Source: Kitasatospora gansuensis
Lineage (GTDB): Bacteria > Actinomycetota > Actinomycetes > Streptomycetales > Streptomycetaceae
Reading direction: 5' to 3'
Assembly: GCF_014203705.1 (NCBI RefSeq)
Contig: NZ_JACHJR010000001.1
Coordinates: 930,001-994,000, forward strand
DNA length: 64,000 bases
In this document: piece by piece, positions 29,597 to 37,381 of the stretch
Numbering within the stretch: the first letter of the stretch is position 1
Layout of the letters: every line of letters begins with the position of its first letter
Position numbers and translations under genes: made by a program
Notes under the pieces: generated by a model
Told to the model about the DNA's origin: nothing
The model's input: the letters and a program-made list of their open reading frames with translations, nothing else
Databases searched by the model: none

Positions 29597-30684
29597 CAGT
29601 TGTTGCTCCTCGGGTGCTGCCTGCCGGGCACGGCACTGTCGCCCGACGCTATCGCGACCAGGCGGGCGGCCTTGAGTTCGGTCTCGTCCCACTCGCGTTC
29701 GGGGTCCGAGCCCCAGGTGATGCCGGCGCCGGTGCCGAACCGCAGTACGGGGGCTTCGGCCGAGGTCCGGTCGATCCAGAACGTCCGGATGCCGACCGCG
29801 AGTTCGGCCTCGCCCCGGTCGGCGTCGACCCAGCCGATCGCGCCGCAGTAGGGGCCGCGCGGGGCGGTCTCCAGGGCGTCGATGATCCGCAGTGCGCTGG
29901 ACTTCGGGGCGCCGGTGACCGAGCCGGGCGGGAAGGTGGCGTCGAACAGCGCGCCCCAGCCCGCGCCGCCGTGCAGCCGGCCCGCGACGGTGGAGACCAG
30001 GTGGACCAGGCCGGGGTGCTTCTCCACCACGCAGAGGTCGGGGACGGTGACGCTGCCGGTCTCGCAGACCCGGCCGAGGTCGTTGCGGACCAGGTCCACG
30101 ATCATCACGTTCTCGGCGTGGTCCTTCTCCAGCAGGTCGTGCTCGGTCCGGCCGGTGCCCTTGATCGGGCCGGAGGAGATGGTGCGGCCATCCTGGCGCA
30201 GATAGAGCTCGGGCGAGGCGGTGGCGATCTCGACCCCGTGGTCGGGCAGCCGGATGGTGCCCGCGTACGGCGCGGGGTTGCCGTGCGCGAGCAGGCCGGT
30301 GAGCGCGTCGATGTCGGTGCGGTCCGGGTCGGGCAGCGGCGCGGAGAGCACCCGGCAGAGGTTGGCCTGGTAGACCTCGCCCGCCGCGATGTGTTCGCGG
30401 ATCCGGCGCACGCCCGCCGTGTAGGCGTCCCGGTCGAGCGAGCTGTGCCAGCTGTCGGAGTGCGGGCCGAGCCAGCCGTCGGTCCGCGGCGGGGCCGGGT
30501 CGGGCCGGACCTCGTCGAAGCGGGCGCAGGTCAGCCGGCCCTCGAAGTCGTACGCGACGGCCCAGAAGCCGGAGCCGTCCAGCACCTCCGGGTCCGAGCT
30601 GACCTCCCGCAGGCCGGTCGCCAGGCGCCCGCCGAAGCGGGCCATCGGGGCGGCGGTGGCGTGGGGTGCGGTGCGGCCGGACAC
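29596..30684 (-). CDS. pabB: Aminodeoxychorismate synthase component I / chorismate-binding enzyme
   Basis: The 362-aa chorismate-binding protein has the family blocks AAGEVYQANLCRVLSAPL, SSGPIKGTGRTEHD, IVDLVRNDLGRVCETGSV, PPGSVTGAPK and YCGAIGWVD. It should convert chorismate to aminodeoxychorismate with a glutaminase partner not present in the window. The GTG start has AGGAG five bases upstream; an open extension to 30834 is Pro-rich and unsupported. It is coupled to pabC. An anthranilate or isochorismate synthase is less likely given this neighbour. Confidence 0.88.
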   Translation of the reverse strand: MSGRTAPHATAAPMARFGGRLATGLREVSSDPEVLDGSGFWAVAYDFEGRLTCARFDEVRPDPAPPRTDGWLGPHSDSWHSSLDRDAYTAGVRRIREHIAAGEVYQANLCRVLSAPLPDPDRTDIDALTGLLAHGNPAPYAGTIRLPDHGVEIATASPELYLRQDGRTISSGPIKGTGRTEHDLLEKDHAENVMIVDLVRNDLGRVCETGSVTVPDLCVVEKHPGLVHLVSTVAGRLHGGAGWGALFDATFPPGSVTGAPKSSALRIIDALETAPRGPYCGAIGWVDADRGEAELAVGIRTFWIDRTSAEAPVLRFGTGAGITWGSDPEREWDETELKAARLVAIASGDSAVPGRQHPRSNN

Positions 30685-30861
30685 GGTTCTCCTGCGCGGT
30701 TTCGGTGCTGCTCGGCCCGGTGCGGGGCGCGGAGCGGGGAGGGACTGCGGTGGCTTGAAGTGTAGGTCGGAGGGGCTGTCCGGCGTCGGCGCCGGAGCCT
30801 CCGGGGAGCTGACGGGGTGCCACTTCGGGGGCACCCCGGCGGCACGCTGCGGGAACGGAAT

Positions 30862-30889
30862 TTGAGCTGGCCCAGGAATCCGCTAAAGT
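30862..30889 (+). promoter_or_regulatory. Promoter of the tRNA Gly-Cys-Val cluster
   Basis: -35 TTGAGC (30862-30867) and -10 TAAAGT (30884-30889) are separated by 16 nt and lie about 58 nt upstream of tRNA-Gly. The AT content is raised relative to the surroundings. Confidence 0.65.
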
Positions 30890-30946
30890 TCAACACGTCG
30901 CCGGGAAACGGAGCCGCAAACAAGCGGTGAAGTGACCGGGAGACAG

Positions 30947-31019
30947 GCGGACGTGGCTCAGTTGGTAGAGCATCACCTTGCCAAGGTGAGGGTCGCGAGT
31001 TCGAATCTCGTCGTCCGCT
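30947..31019 (+). tRNA. tRNA-Gly (GCC)
   Basis: The 73-nt cloverleaf has acceptor GCGGACG/CGTCCGC, D arm GCTCAGTTGGTAGAGC, anticodon loop TTGCCAA (GCC) and T arm GCGAGTTCGAATCTCGT. The discriminator is T and CCA is not encoded. It is first in a five-tRNA cluster. Confidence 0.97.
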
Positions 31020-31062
31020 CGACGGAGAACAGTGTAAGATCGTTCTTCTGTGTGTGTTGCCT

Positions 31063-31133
31063 GGTGGAGTGGCCGAGAGGCGAGGCAACGGCCTGCAAAG
31101 CCGTGTACACGGGTTCAAATCCCGTCTCCACCT
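31063..31133 (+). tRNA. tRNA-Cys (GCA)
   Basis: The 71-nt cloverleaf has acceptor GGTGGAG/CTCCACC, anticodon loop CTGCAAA (GCA) and T arm ACGGGTTCAAATCCCGT. The discriminator base is T, as expected for tRNA-Cys. Confidence 0.97.
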
Positions 31134-31169
31134 CCAAGAGGTGTCCCTGGTTCGCCAGGGCCCCTCCCC

Positions 31170-31241
31170 GCGCGATTAGCTCAGCGGGAGAGCACTTCCC
31201 TGACACGGAAGGGGTCACTGGTTCAATCCCAGTATCGCGCA
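31170..31241 (+). tRNA. tRNA-Val (GAC), copy 1
   Basis: The 72-nt cloverleaf has acceptor GCGCGAT/ATCGCGC, anticodon loop CTGACAC (GAC, reads GTC/GTT) and T arm ACTGGTTCAATCCCAGT. It is the first of three identical genes. Confidence 0.97.
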
Positions 31242-31284
31242 CTCGGACCTCTCGGGGCCCGACCGCAGTACCGCACCACCACCC

Positions 31285-31356
31285 GCGCGATTAGCTCAGC
31301 GGGAGAGCACTTCCCTGACACGGAAGGGGTCACTGGTTCAATCCCAGTATCGCGCA
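31285..31356 (+). tRNA. tRNA-Val (GAC), copy 2
   Basis: This gene is identical to the copy at 31170-31241 and sits exactly 115 nt downstream of it. The spacer is also nearly identical to the next one. Confidence 0.97.
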
Positions 31357-31399
31357 CTCGGTCCCCTCGGGGCCCGACCGCAGTACCGCACCACCACCC

Positions 31400-31471
31400 G
31401 CGCGATTAGCTCAGCGGGAGAGCACTTCCCTGACACGGAAGGGGTCACTGGTTCAATCCCAGTATCGCGCA
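31400..31471 (+). tRNA. tRNA-Val (GAC), copy 3
   Basis: This gene is identical to the other two copies, again 115 nt downstream. It is followed after 10 nt by a terminator hairpin. Confidence 0.97.
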
Positions 31472-31481
31472 CCGCAGTTCG

Positions 31482-31513
31482 AGGGCCGTGATCCGACATC
31501 GGATCATGGCCCT
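31482..31513 (+). terminator. Terminator of the tRNA cluster
   Basis: A 14-bp stem with one G-T pair (31482-31495 with 31500-31513) and an ACAT loop begins 10 nt after the last tRNA. Confidence 0.8.
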
Positions 31514-31541
31514 TGCTGCGTCCAGGAGTCGGGGGCACAGC

Positions 31542-31595
31542 AGCAGGGGCCGGGTAGGGACCGCCCTCACCGACGGTCCCTACCCGACCCCTGCT
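31542..31595. terminator. Long hairpin between tRNA cluster and small membrane protein gene
   Basis: A 22-bp stem with one mismatch (31542-31563 with 31574-31595) and a 10-nt loop lies between convergent units. It probably ends the minus-strand small gene and backs up the tRNA terminator. Confidence 0.75.
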
Positions 31596-31684
31596 CTTGC
31601 TGCCGGAGTGCCGTGCACCCTCACGCCCGTCCGCGTTGTCCCTGACGGTGCACGCCCGGCCGGCGCCGACCTCTCCCCAGAGGA

Positions 31685-31888
31685 TCAGCGCCCGATCAGA
31701 TCGGCGACGGCCCTGGTCTGGGTCGCCAGGTGCTCCCAGCCGCCGAAGAACATCAGCAGGGCGACGGCGAAGGGGAGCACCATGGCCACGGCCACCGCGG
31801 GGTGCCGGGTGCCCTGCTCGCCGGAGCGGGCGGGCGCCTGGCGGATACCGATGCGGCGTCGGCCGGCTTCGGTGAGCTGGGTGGCCAT
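31685..31888 (-). CDS. Small hypothetical membrane protein
   Basis: The 67-aa protein has a basic N-terminal half (MATQLTEAGRRRIGIRQAPA) and one transmembrane helix (HPAVAVAMVLPFAVALLMFF). The ATG has AGGAG eight bases upstream, which makes it a credible gene despite its size. An in-frame extension to 31993 has no ribosome site. Function is unknown. Confidence 0.65.
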   Translation of the reverse strand: MATQLTEAGRRRIGIRQAPARSGEQGTRHPAVAVAMVLPFAVALLMFFGGWEHLATQTRAVADLIGR

Positions 31889-32319
31889 GGTCGGTGCTCC
31901 TGCCTTCTCTGTCTTGAGCCCTGAGCTGGTGTCGGTCGATGCGGTGGGCGGTTCACCTCGGGGGACGAGTAGGCCGCCCACCGCTATGAACAAAGGTATG
32001 CGGGGCCACCGACGGGGTCGTCATGCCCGCGTACCGTTCGGTGGGCATCCCCGAGGATGACGCCGGGGCATCCTGCCTACTACCGGAGGGGGAGACCGGG
32101 TGGCGGCGATCCCCGAGGCAACCCTGAGAGCTACCCCGAGGGGGTGCTCCGGCGCTGGTCAGTGCGGCCGTCCGGGCAGATCCGACAATCCGACCGGCCC
32201 GGCGGGTGTTGCGTATCAGCACACCGCAGCACGGAGTCCGTAAGCTGTGCCGGAACAGGATTCTGACGGTGGCCCAACCGACGGGGTCTCACCCTTCAGG
32301 CTGACAGGAAGAACTGACT
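31889..32319. other. 431-bp intergenic region with a structured segment
   Basis: It holds the upstream regions of two divergent genes. A segment at 32086-32152 is closed by CCGGAG/CTCCGG and contains the small hairpin ACCCC-GAG-GGGGT. No known riboswitch consensus fits. TAAGCT near 32236 might be the kinase -10, but no good -35 is seen. I find no convincing ORF. Confidence 0.4.
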
Positions 32320-34074
32320 ATGGCGATGATGCGGCTGAGGCGTGAGGACCCCCGCATCGTCGGCCCCTACCGGCTGCACCGTCGGCTCGGCGCCGGCGGG
32401 ATGGGCGTGGTCTACCTCGGCTCGGACCGCAAGGGGCAGCGGGTCGCGCTCAAGCTGATCCGGGCCGAACTGGCCGAGGACGCCGAGTTCCGCACCCGGT
32501 TCGCCCGCGAGATCGCAGCCGCCTCGAAGATCCGGGGCGGCTGTACCGCGCGGGTGGTCGCCTCCGACATCGAGACCGAGCGGCCCTGGCTGGCCACCGC
32601 GTACGTCCCCGGGCCCTCGCTGTACAAGCGGGTCGGCGAGGAGGGCCCGCTGCCCTGGCCGGAGGCGGCCCGGATCGGCGCCGCGCTGGCCGACGGGCTG
32701 GTCAAGGTGCACGAGGCCGGGGTGGTGCACCGCGACCTCAAGCCGTCCAACATCCTGCTCTCCCCCAAGGGCCCGCGGATCATCGACTTCGGCATCGCCT
32801 GGTCGCGCGGCGCCAGCACGCTCACCCACGTCGGCACCGCCGTCGGCTCCCCCGGCTTCCTGGCGCCCGAGCAGGTCAGGGGGGCGGCCGTGACGCCCGC
32901 CACCGACGTGTTCGCCTTCGGCGCCACCCTGGCGTACGCGCTCACCGGGGACTCGCCGTTCGGCTCCGGCGCCTCCTCCGAGGTGATGCTGTACCGGGTG
33001 GTGCACGAGGAGCCCGATCTCGCCGCCGTGCCGCCCTCGCTGGCGCCGCTGGTCCGGGCCTGCCTGGCCAAGGAGCCCGCCGAGCGGCCCGGGGCGGCGG
33101 CGCTGCACGAGCGGCTGACCGAACTCGCCTCCCGGGGCGCCCTGCTGACTCCGGCCGCCCGCCGGGCCGCACCGCCACCCACCGTCGCCGCCAGGCCACA
33201 GCCGGCCCGCCGCCCGGCCGGTCCGGGACGGCAGTCCGCCACCGCACCGATGCCGCAGGCACTGGCCGCCGAACCGGTGAGGGAGCGTCAGGACGGCCGT
33301 CCCGTACCGCCGCCACCGCGCCAGGGCGGCTCCCCACGGGAGCGTCAGCACACCCTGCCCGGCCGCCCCGCCGAGGCCAGGCGCCGGCTGCTCCGGCAAC
33401 GGCTGGTGGTCTTCGTGACCGTCACCGTCGGGGTGGCGCTGGCCATCGCGGCGGCCCAGGGCTGCGAGAGCCGCAGCAACCAGGGCATGCACCCGGCGCC
33501 GAGGGCGAGCGCGACCGGCTCGCCGGTCTCGGTCTCGATCGACGGCGCCCAGCCGCCCGCCGCGCCGTTCGCGGCGGTGGCCAAGGGCTCCGCCGACGCC
33601 GGGCTCGGCCCCGCCGTCGGGGTCACCCTGCCGGCCGTGGACTGGCCCAACCGCAGCTACGCCGACCTGTCCGGCGGCCCGGCGATCCGGCTGCGGGACG
33701 GGCGTTCGGCGGTGGAGGGCGTGCAGGTCGGCCTCTCCACCGTGCTGCCCGCCCGCTACCACGGCGCCCCGGCGGCGCTGGTGGTGCTGCGCCGGGCCGA
33801 GGGTTCGGCGCCGGTGGACCTGGTGCAGCTGTACGGCTTCAGTGCCGACACCCCCGTCCTGCTGGCCTCCCGCTCCTCGGTGGCCGATCCGCAGGCCACC
33901 GCGGCCTGGCGGATCGAGAGCGGCGCGCTGGTCAGGGAGGAGCGGGTCTCGCACACCGGTGCCGGTTCGACGACGCGTTACACCGTGCGCGGGGACGGGC
34001 AGTTGGAGGAGTCCTGGCCGGGCGCCGGGGTCTCCGGCGGGACGGGCGGCAACGGCGGGACGGGCGGCAGCTGA
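32320..34074 (+). CDS. Membrane-anchored Ser/Thr protein kinase (PknB-like)
   Basis: The 584-aa protein has an N-terminal Hanks-type kinase domain (about residues 14-275) with a Gly loop (LGAGGMGVVYLG), catalytic lysine (VALKLI), HRDLKPSNIL near residue 137, DFGIA near 156 and GSPGFLAPEQ. All catalytic residues are present. A Pro/Arg/Gln-rich linker leads to one transmembrane helix near residues 361-380 (VVFVTVTVGVALAIAAAQG). About 200 extracytoplasmic residues follow that match no PASTA repeat and end in Gly-rich GGTGGNGGTGG. It may sense an external cue. The ATG has AGGAAG eight bases upstream. The gene is monocistronic. Confidence 0.92.
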   Translation: MAMMRLRREDPRIVGPYRLHRRLGAGGMGVVYLGSDRKGQRVALKLIRAELAEDAEFRTRFAREIAAASKIRGGCTARVVASDIETERPWLATAYVPGPSLYKRVGEEGPLPWPEAARIGAALADGLVKVHEAGVVHRDLKPSNILLSPKGPRIIDFGIAWSRGASTLTHVGTAVGSPGFLAPEQVRGAAVTPATDVFAFGATLAYALTGDSPFGSGASSEVMLYRVVHEEPDLAAVPPSLAPLVRACLAKEPAERPGAAALHERLTELASRGALLTPAARRAAPPPTVAARPQPARRPAGPGRQSATAPMPQALAAEPVRERQDGRPVPPPPRQGGSPRERQHTLPGRPAEARRRLLRQRLVVFVTVTVGVALAIAAAQGCESRSNQGMHPAPRASATGSPVSVSIDGAQPPAAPFAAVAKGSADAGLGPAVGVTLPAVDWPNRSYADLSGGPAIRLRDGRSAVEGVQVGLSTVLPARYHGAPAALVVLRRAEGSAPVDLVQLYGFSADTPVLLASRSSVADPQATAAWRIESGALVREERVSHTGAGSTTRYTVRGDGQLEESWPGAGVSGGTGGNGGTGGS

Positions 34075-34101
34075 GCCACCGCCCGCCCCTGGTGGTGTCG
34101 G

Positions 34102-34482
34102 TCAGCCGCCGTACGGGCGGGTGATGATCTCCATGCCGTGGCCCGCCGGGTCCAGGAAGTAGACCCCGCGCCCGCCGTCGTTGTGGTTGATCTCGCCCGG
34201 CTGCTTGAAGTGCGGGTCCGCGTAGTAGCTGATCCCCGCCTGCTCGATGCGCTCGAAGGCGGCGGTGAACTCCTCCTCCGAGACCAGGAACGCGTAGTGC
34301 TGCATCACGATCGACTCGGCCGGGATGGCCGCGAAGTCGAGGGTGACGCCGTTCGCGGTGTCGACCGGGACGAACGGGCCCCAGGGGGTGCCGATCTCCA
34401 ACCCGAGGATGCGCGCGAGGAATTCGGCGGACTCCCGGGCGTCCCGGGCGTGGATGATGGTGTGGTTGAGCTGGACTGCCAT
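34102..34482 (-). CDS. VOC-family (glyoxalase/dioxygenase fold) protein
   Basis: The 126-aa single-domain protein begins MAVQLNHTIIHARDARESAEF and ends with FLDPAGHGMEIITRPYGG. These are the two metal-site regions (His near the N-terminus, Glu near the C-terminus) of the vicinal oxygen chelate fold. The substrate is unknown. A GTG eight codons upstream (34506) also has a GGAGG site; the ATG is preferred because the family starts there. It converges on the kinase gene. Confidence 0.85.
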   Translation of the reverse strand: MAVQLNHTIIHARDARESAEFLARILGLEIGTPWGPFVPVDTANGVTLDFAAIPAESIVMQHYAFLVSEEEFTAAFERIEQAGISYYADPHFKQPGEINHNDGGRGVYFLDPAGHGMEIITRPYGG

Positions 34483-34629
34483 GGGTGGAATGCCTCCGTT
34501 GGGCACTCACGACACCTCCATGCCTCACCCGGTCGGTGACCGGCACGCGATGTCGTCTGTGGACGATCCTAGATCGCCGCCCGCCTGAGGTCGAGCCTGA
34601 CCGTCAATTCCACGGCCCGGTCGGCGAGT

Positions 34630-35754
34630 TCAGCCACCGAACAGCTTCAGCAAGCCCAGCGGCGCATCGTCCTGGAAGCACACCACCAGGCTCTCGGCCG
34701 ACGCCGCGGCCGCTGCCTCGGCGCGCGGGAACATCGCCTGCTCGTACGCCGCGAGGGCCGCCTCGTGGTCCTCCGGCCGGGCCGCCAGCGCGAGGCCGAG
34801 CTCGGCGCCGTCGAGCATCGCGAGGTTGGCCCCCTCCCCCGCGAACGGGGACATCAGGTGGGCCGCGTCCCCGAGCAGGGTGACACCGGGGACCCGGTCC
34901 CAGTGGTGGCCGACCGGCAGGGCGTGGATGGCCCGGGGCGTCAGCGCGCCGTCCGCGTCGGTGATCAGCGCGCGCAGGCTCTCGTCCCAGTCGGCGAACT
35001 CCGCCAGGACCGCCGCCTTGGCCGCGTCGGTGTCGGCGAAGTCGACGGCGTCCGGCCAGGTCACCGGGGCCTTGAGGCTCGCGTAGACGTGCAGGCTGCC
35101 GTCGGCCTCCCGGTGGGCCAGGAAGCCCCGGCCCGCGCCGAGCGCGAACAGCATGCCGCCACCGACCACGGCGGCGGCCGCCGGGTGCCGGGCGTCCGCG
35201 TCCAGCAGGTCGAGCTCGACCATCGTGACGCCGGTGTACGCGGGGCGGGCAGCGGAGAGCAGCGGGCGGACCTTCGACCACGCGCCGTCGGCGCCGATCA
35301 GCAGGTCGGTGGTGAAGCCGCTCCCGTCGGCGAGGGTCACCTCGTGCCGGCCGTCGCCCGCGCGGACCTCGGTGACCTTGGCGCCCCAGCGCACGGTGCC
35401 CTCGGGCAGCGAGCCGAGCAGCAGGTCGCGCAGTTGGCCGCGGTCCACCTCGGGGCGGCCGTGGGTGCCGTCGTCCTGCTCGGCCAGGTGGACCACGGCC
35501 TGACGGTCCAGCACTCGCATCGCCTCACCGCCGGGCAGCACCAGCGCGCGGAACTCCTCGTGCAGTCCGGCAGCGCGCAGCGCGGCCTGGCCGGACTCCT
35601 CGTGGATGTCCAGCATGCCGCCCTGGCCCCGGGCCGCCGGGGAGGACTCCAGGTCGTGGACCGCGGCGGGGATGCCGTGCACGTGCAGGACGCGGGCCAG
35701 GGTCAGGCCGCCGAGGCCGGCTCCGACGATCGCGATCGGGTGATGGGTGGTCAT
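34630..35754 (-). CDS. FAD-dependent monooxygenase (TetX-like class A flavoprotein)
   Basis: The 374-aa protein has an N-terminal FAD-binding motif (IAIVGAGLGGLTLARVL) and the second FAD motif LLGDAAHLMSPFAGEGANLA, which resembles the Tet(X) tetracycline monooxygenase type. A mid-region NAD(P)/FAD block is LLIGADGAWSKVRPLL. The substrate is unknown; an aromatic or polyketide compound is plausible. Its ATG overlaps the tetR stop codon (ATGA), so the regulator and enzyme are co-expressed. Resistance function is not proven by sequence. Confidence 0.85.
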   Translation of the reverse strand: MTTHHPIAIVGAGLGGLTLARVLHVHGIPAAVHDLESSPAARGQGGMLDIHEESGQAALRAAGLHEEFRALVLPGGEAMRVLDRQAVVHLAEQDDGTHGRPEVDRGQLRDLLLGSLPEGTVRWGAKVTEVRAGDGRHEVTLADGSGFTTDLLIGADGAWSKVRPLLSAARPAYTGVTMVELDLLDADARHPAAAAVVGGGMLFALGAGRGFLAHREADGSLHVYASLKAPVTWPDAVDFADTDAAKAAVLAEFADWDESLRALITDADGALTPRAIHALPVGHHWDRVPGVTLLGDAAHLMSPFAGEGANLAMLDGAELGLALAARPEDHEAALAAYEQAMFPRAEAAAAASAESLVVCFQDDAPLGLLKLFGG

Positions 35755-36449
35755 GAGGTCGCTCCTTCGGTGGATTGGGGCGCCGGGGTGTGCAGCACCC
35801 CGGCGATCTGGACCCGGAGGCCCCAGGAGAGCCGCTGCTGTGGCGTGCCGGAGAGCAGCTCGGCGGCGAGGGCGGCGGTCCGCGGGTGGGTCCGTTCCTC
35901 GGCGCCGTGCAGGGCGCGGGTCAGCGCGTCCCACTCGTCCCGAGTGTCGGCCGTCTCGCCCCGGGTGGCGTGCTCGGCCGCCGTGGCGGTGGCGTACTGG
36001 AGCAGCACGTCCACGCCCCAGGCGGCCTGACGGTCCGGCACCCCGCCCTGCGCCAGCAGGGTCAGCAGGGTCTCGATCAGCCCCAGGTAGTGCGGGCCGC
36101 TCGGGCGGGCCACCAGCGCCGAACGGGCCAGCGCCGGGTGGGCGAACAGCACGGTGGTGTACTCGGTGAGCAGCGCTTCGAGGCGCTCGTGCCAGCCGCC
36201 CTCGGCCGGGGCGGCGAGGGTGCCGAGCAGTTCGTCCAGGATGGCCGCGTGCAGCTCGGCGGTGTTGGCGACGTAGACGTAGAGCGAGGCCGGGCCGGTG
36301 TCGAGTTCCTGGGCGAGGCGGCGCATGGTGACCTTGGGCAGGCCCTCGGCCCGCATGATCTCCATGGCGGCGGCCAGGATGCCGGCCCGGCTGAGGGCCG
36401 GCTTGGCGGGGCGCTCCCGGCGGCTGCGGGGTTCGGTGTGCGGGGTCAT
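35751..36449 (-). CDS. TetR family transcriptional regulator
   Basis: The 232-aa protein has an N-terminal helix-turn-helix (GILAAAMEIMRAEG, KVTMRRLAQELDTGPASLYVY). The C-terminal ligand domain resembles TetR_C of the TetR(class) type (LARSALVARPSGPHYLGLIE). It is translationally coupled to the FAD monooxygenase and preceded by two copies of a perfect CGAACATGTTCG palindrome that overlap its promoter. Autorepression relieved by a monooxygenase substrate is the simple model. GGAGG is only one base from the ATG, and the promoter geometry suggests a leaderless mRNA. Confidence 0.9.
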   Translation of the reverse strand: MTPHTEPRSRRERPAKPALSRAGILAAAMEIMRAEGLPKVTMRRLAQELDTGPASLYVYVANTAELHAAILDELLGTLAAPAEGGWHERLEALLTEYTTVLFAHPALARSALVARPSGPHYLGLIETLLTLLAQGGVPDRQAAWGVDVLLQYATATAAEHATRGETADTRDEWDALTRALHGAEERTHPRTAALAAELLSGTPQQRLSWGLRVQIAGVLHTPAPQSTEGATS

Positions 36450-36455
36450 GCCTCC

Positions 36456-36505
36456 ACGGTAACGAACATGTTCGCTCCGAACAAGGACGTGACGAACATG
36501 TTCGT
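36456..36505 (-). promoter_or_regulatory. Leaderless tetR promoter with two palindromic operators
   Basis: Two copies of CGAACATGTTCG (36463-36474 and 36493-36504) are centred 30 bp apart. The minus-strand -35 TTGTTC (36479-36484) and -10 TACCGT (36456-36461) have a 17-nt spacer, so the first operator fills the spacer and the second lies just upstream. A start point at the A of the tetR ATG is predicted. Confidence 0.75.
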
Positions 36506-36543
36506 CGATGAGTGCACGGAACGCCGGGCGCCCGGCGTTCCGG

Positions 36544-37350
36544 TCAGACCCCGGCGTTCACGGCGTAGAAGGTGACGGCAGCGGCCGCGCCGACGTTCAG
36601 CGAGTCGATCCCGTGCGCCATCGGGATCCGGACCCGGCGGTCGGCGGCGGCGAGGGCCTTGTCGGTCAGGCCGTCGCCCTCGGCGCCGAGCATGACGGCG
36701 GCCTTCGGGATCAGGTGCGGGGCGGCGGCGGGCAGGTCGTCGGCGCCGGAGGGGGTGAGCGCGAGCAGCTCGAAGCCCGCCTCGCGGACGGTCCCCAGTG
36801 CGGCGGGCCACAGGTCGAGCCGGGCGTACGGGACCGCGAAGACCGCGCCCATCGAGACCTTGACGGCCCGTCGGTACAGCGGGTCGGCGCAGTCCGGGGA
36901 GAGCAGTACCGCGTCCATCCCGAGGGCAGCGGCGCTGCGGAAGATCGCCCCGAGGTTGGTGTGGTCGACCAGGCCCTCCAGGATCGCCACCCGGCGGGCG
37001 GTGGCGAGGAGTTCGGGGGCGGTCGGCAGCGGCTTGCGCTCCATCGAGGCGAGCGCGCCCCGGTGCACGTGGTAGCCGGTGACGGCCTCGGCCAGGCCCG
37101 GTTCGACCACGTGGACGGGGGCCGGGGTGTCGGTGATCACGTCGGCCATCACGTCGAGCCACTTCGGGGTGAGCAGCATCGAACGCATCCGGAACCCGGC
37201 CGCCACCGCCCGGCGGATCACCTTCTCCCCCTCGGCGATGAACAGCCCCTCGGCCGGCTCGCGGCGTCGCCGCAGCTCGACGTCGGTCAGCCCGGTGTAG
37301 TCGGCGAGCCGGGGGTCGGCGGGATCGGTGATGGTTTCTGGTTCGGCCAC
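36544..37350 (-). CDS. TrmH/SpoU-family RNA 2'-O-methyltransferase
   Basis: The 268-aa SPOUT methyltransferase shows the three knot motifs: EGLVDHTNLGAIFRSAAALG, LMLGAEGDGL-type (VMLGAEGDGLTDKAL), and IPMAHGIDSLNVGAAAAV. It should methylate a ribose in rRNA or tRNA using SAM. An N-terminal substrate-binding segment is present (FIAEGEKVIRRAVAAGF). The GTG giving MAEPETITDPADPRL is chosen. An ATG-equivalent start at 37410 would overlap the hydrolase gene by 29 nt. Confidence 0.88.
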   Translation of the reverse strand: MAEPETITDPADPRLADYTGLTDVELRRRREPAEGLFIAEGEKVIRRAVAAGFRMRSMLLTPKWLDVMADVITDTPAPVHVVEPGLAEAVTGYHVHRGALASMERKPLPTAPELLATARRVAILEGLVDHTNLGAIFRSAAALGMDAVLLSPDCADPLYRRAVKVSMGAVFAVPYARLDLWPAALGTVREAGFELLALTPSGADDLPAAAPHLIPKAAVMLGAEGDGLTDKALAAADRRVRIPMAHGIDSLNVGAAAAVTFYAVNAGV

Positions 37351-37381
37351 GACGTCGATCTTGGCACATCGGCCGGGCGGC

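Larger units (their letters stand above)
31170..31471 (+). repeat. Tandem 115-bp repeat units carrying tRNA-Val(GAC)
   Basis: Two full 115-bp units (31170-31284 and 31285-31399) and a partial third (31400-31471) each begin with the tRNA. The spacers differ at two positions only (GGACCTCTCG versus GGTCCCCTCG). This is a recent tandem amplification, or one kept uniform by gene conversion. Confidence 0.9.

Noticed and set aside
34482..34506. GTG start for the VOC protein eight codons upstream
   Set aside because: It has a GGAGG site, but the added MPNGGIPP is unlike family starts; kept only as an alternative.
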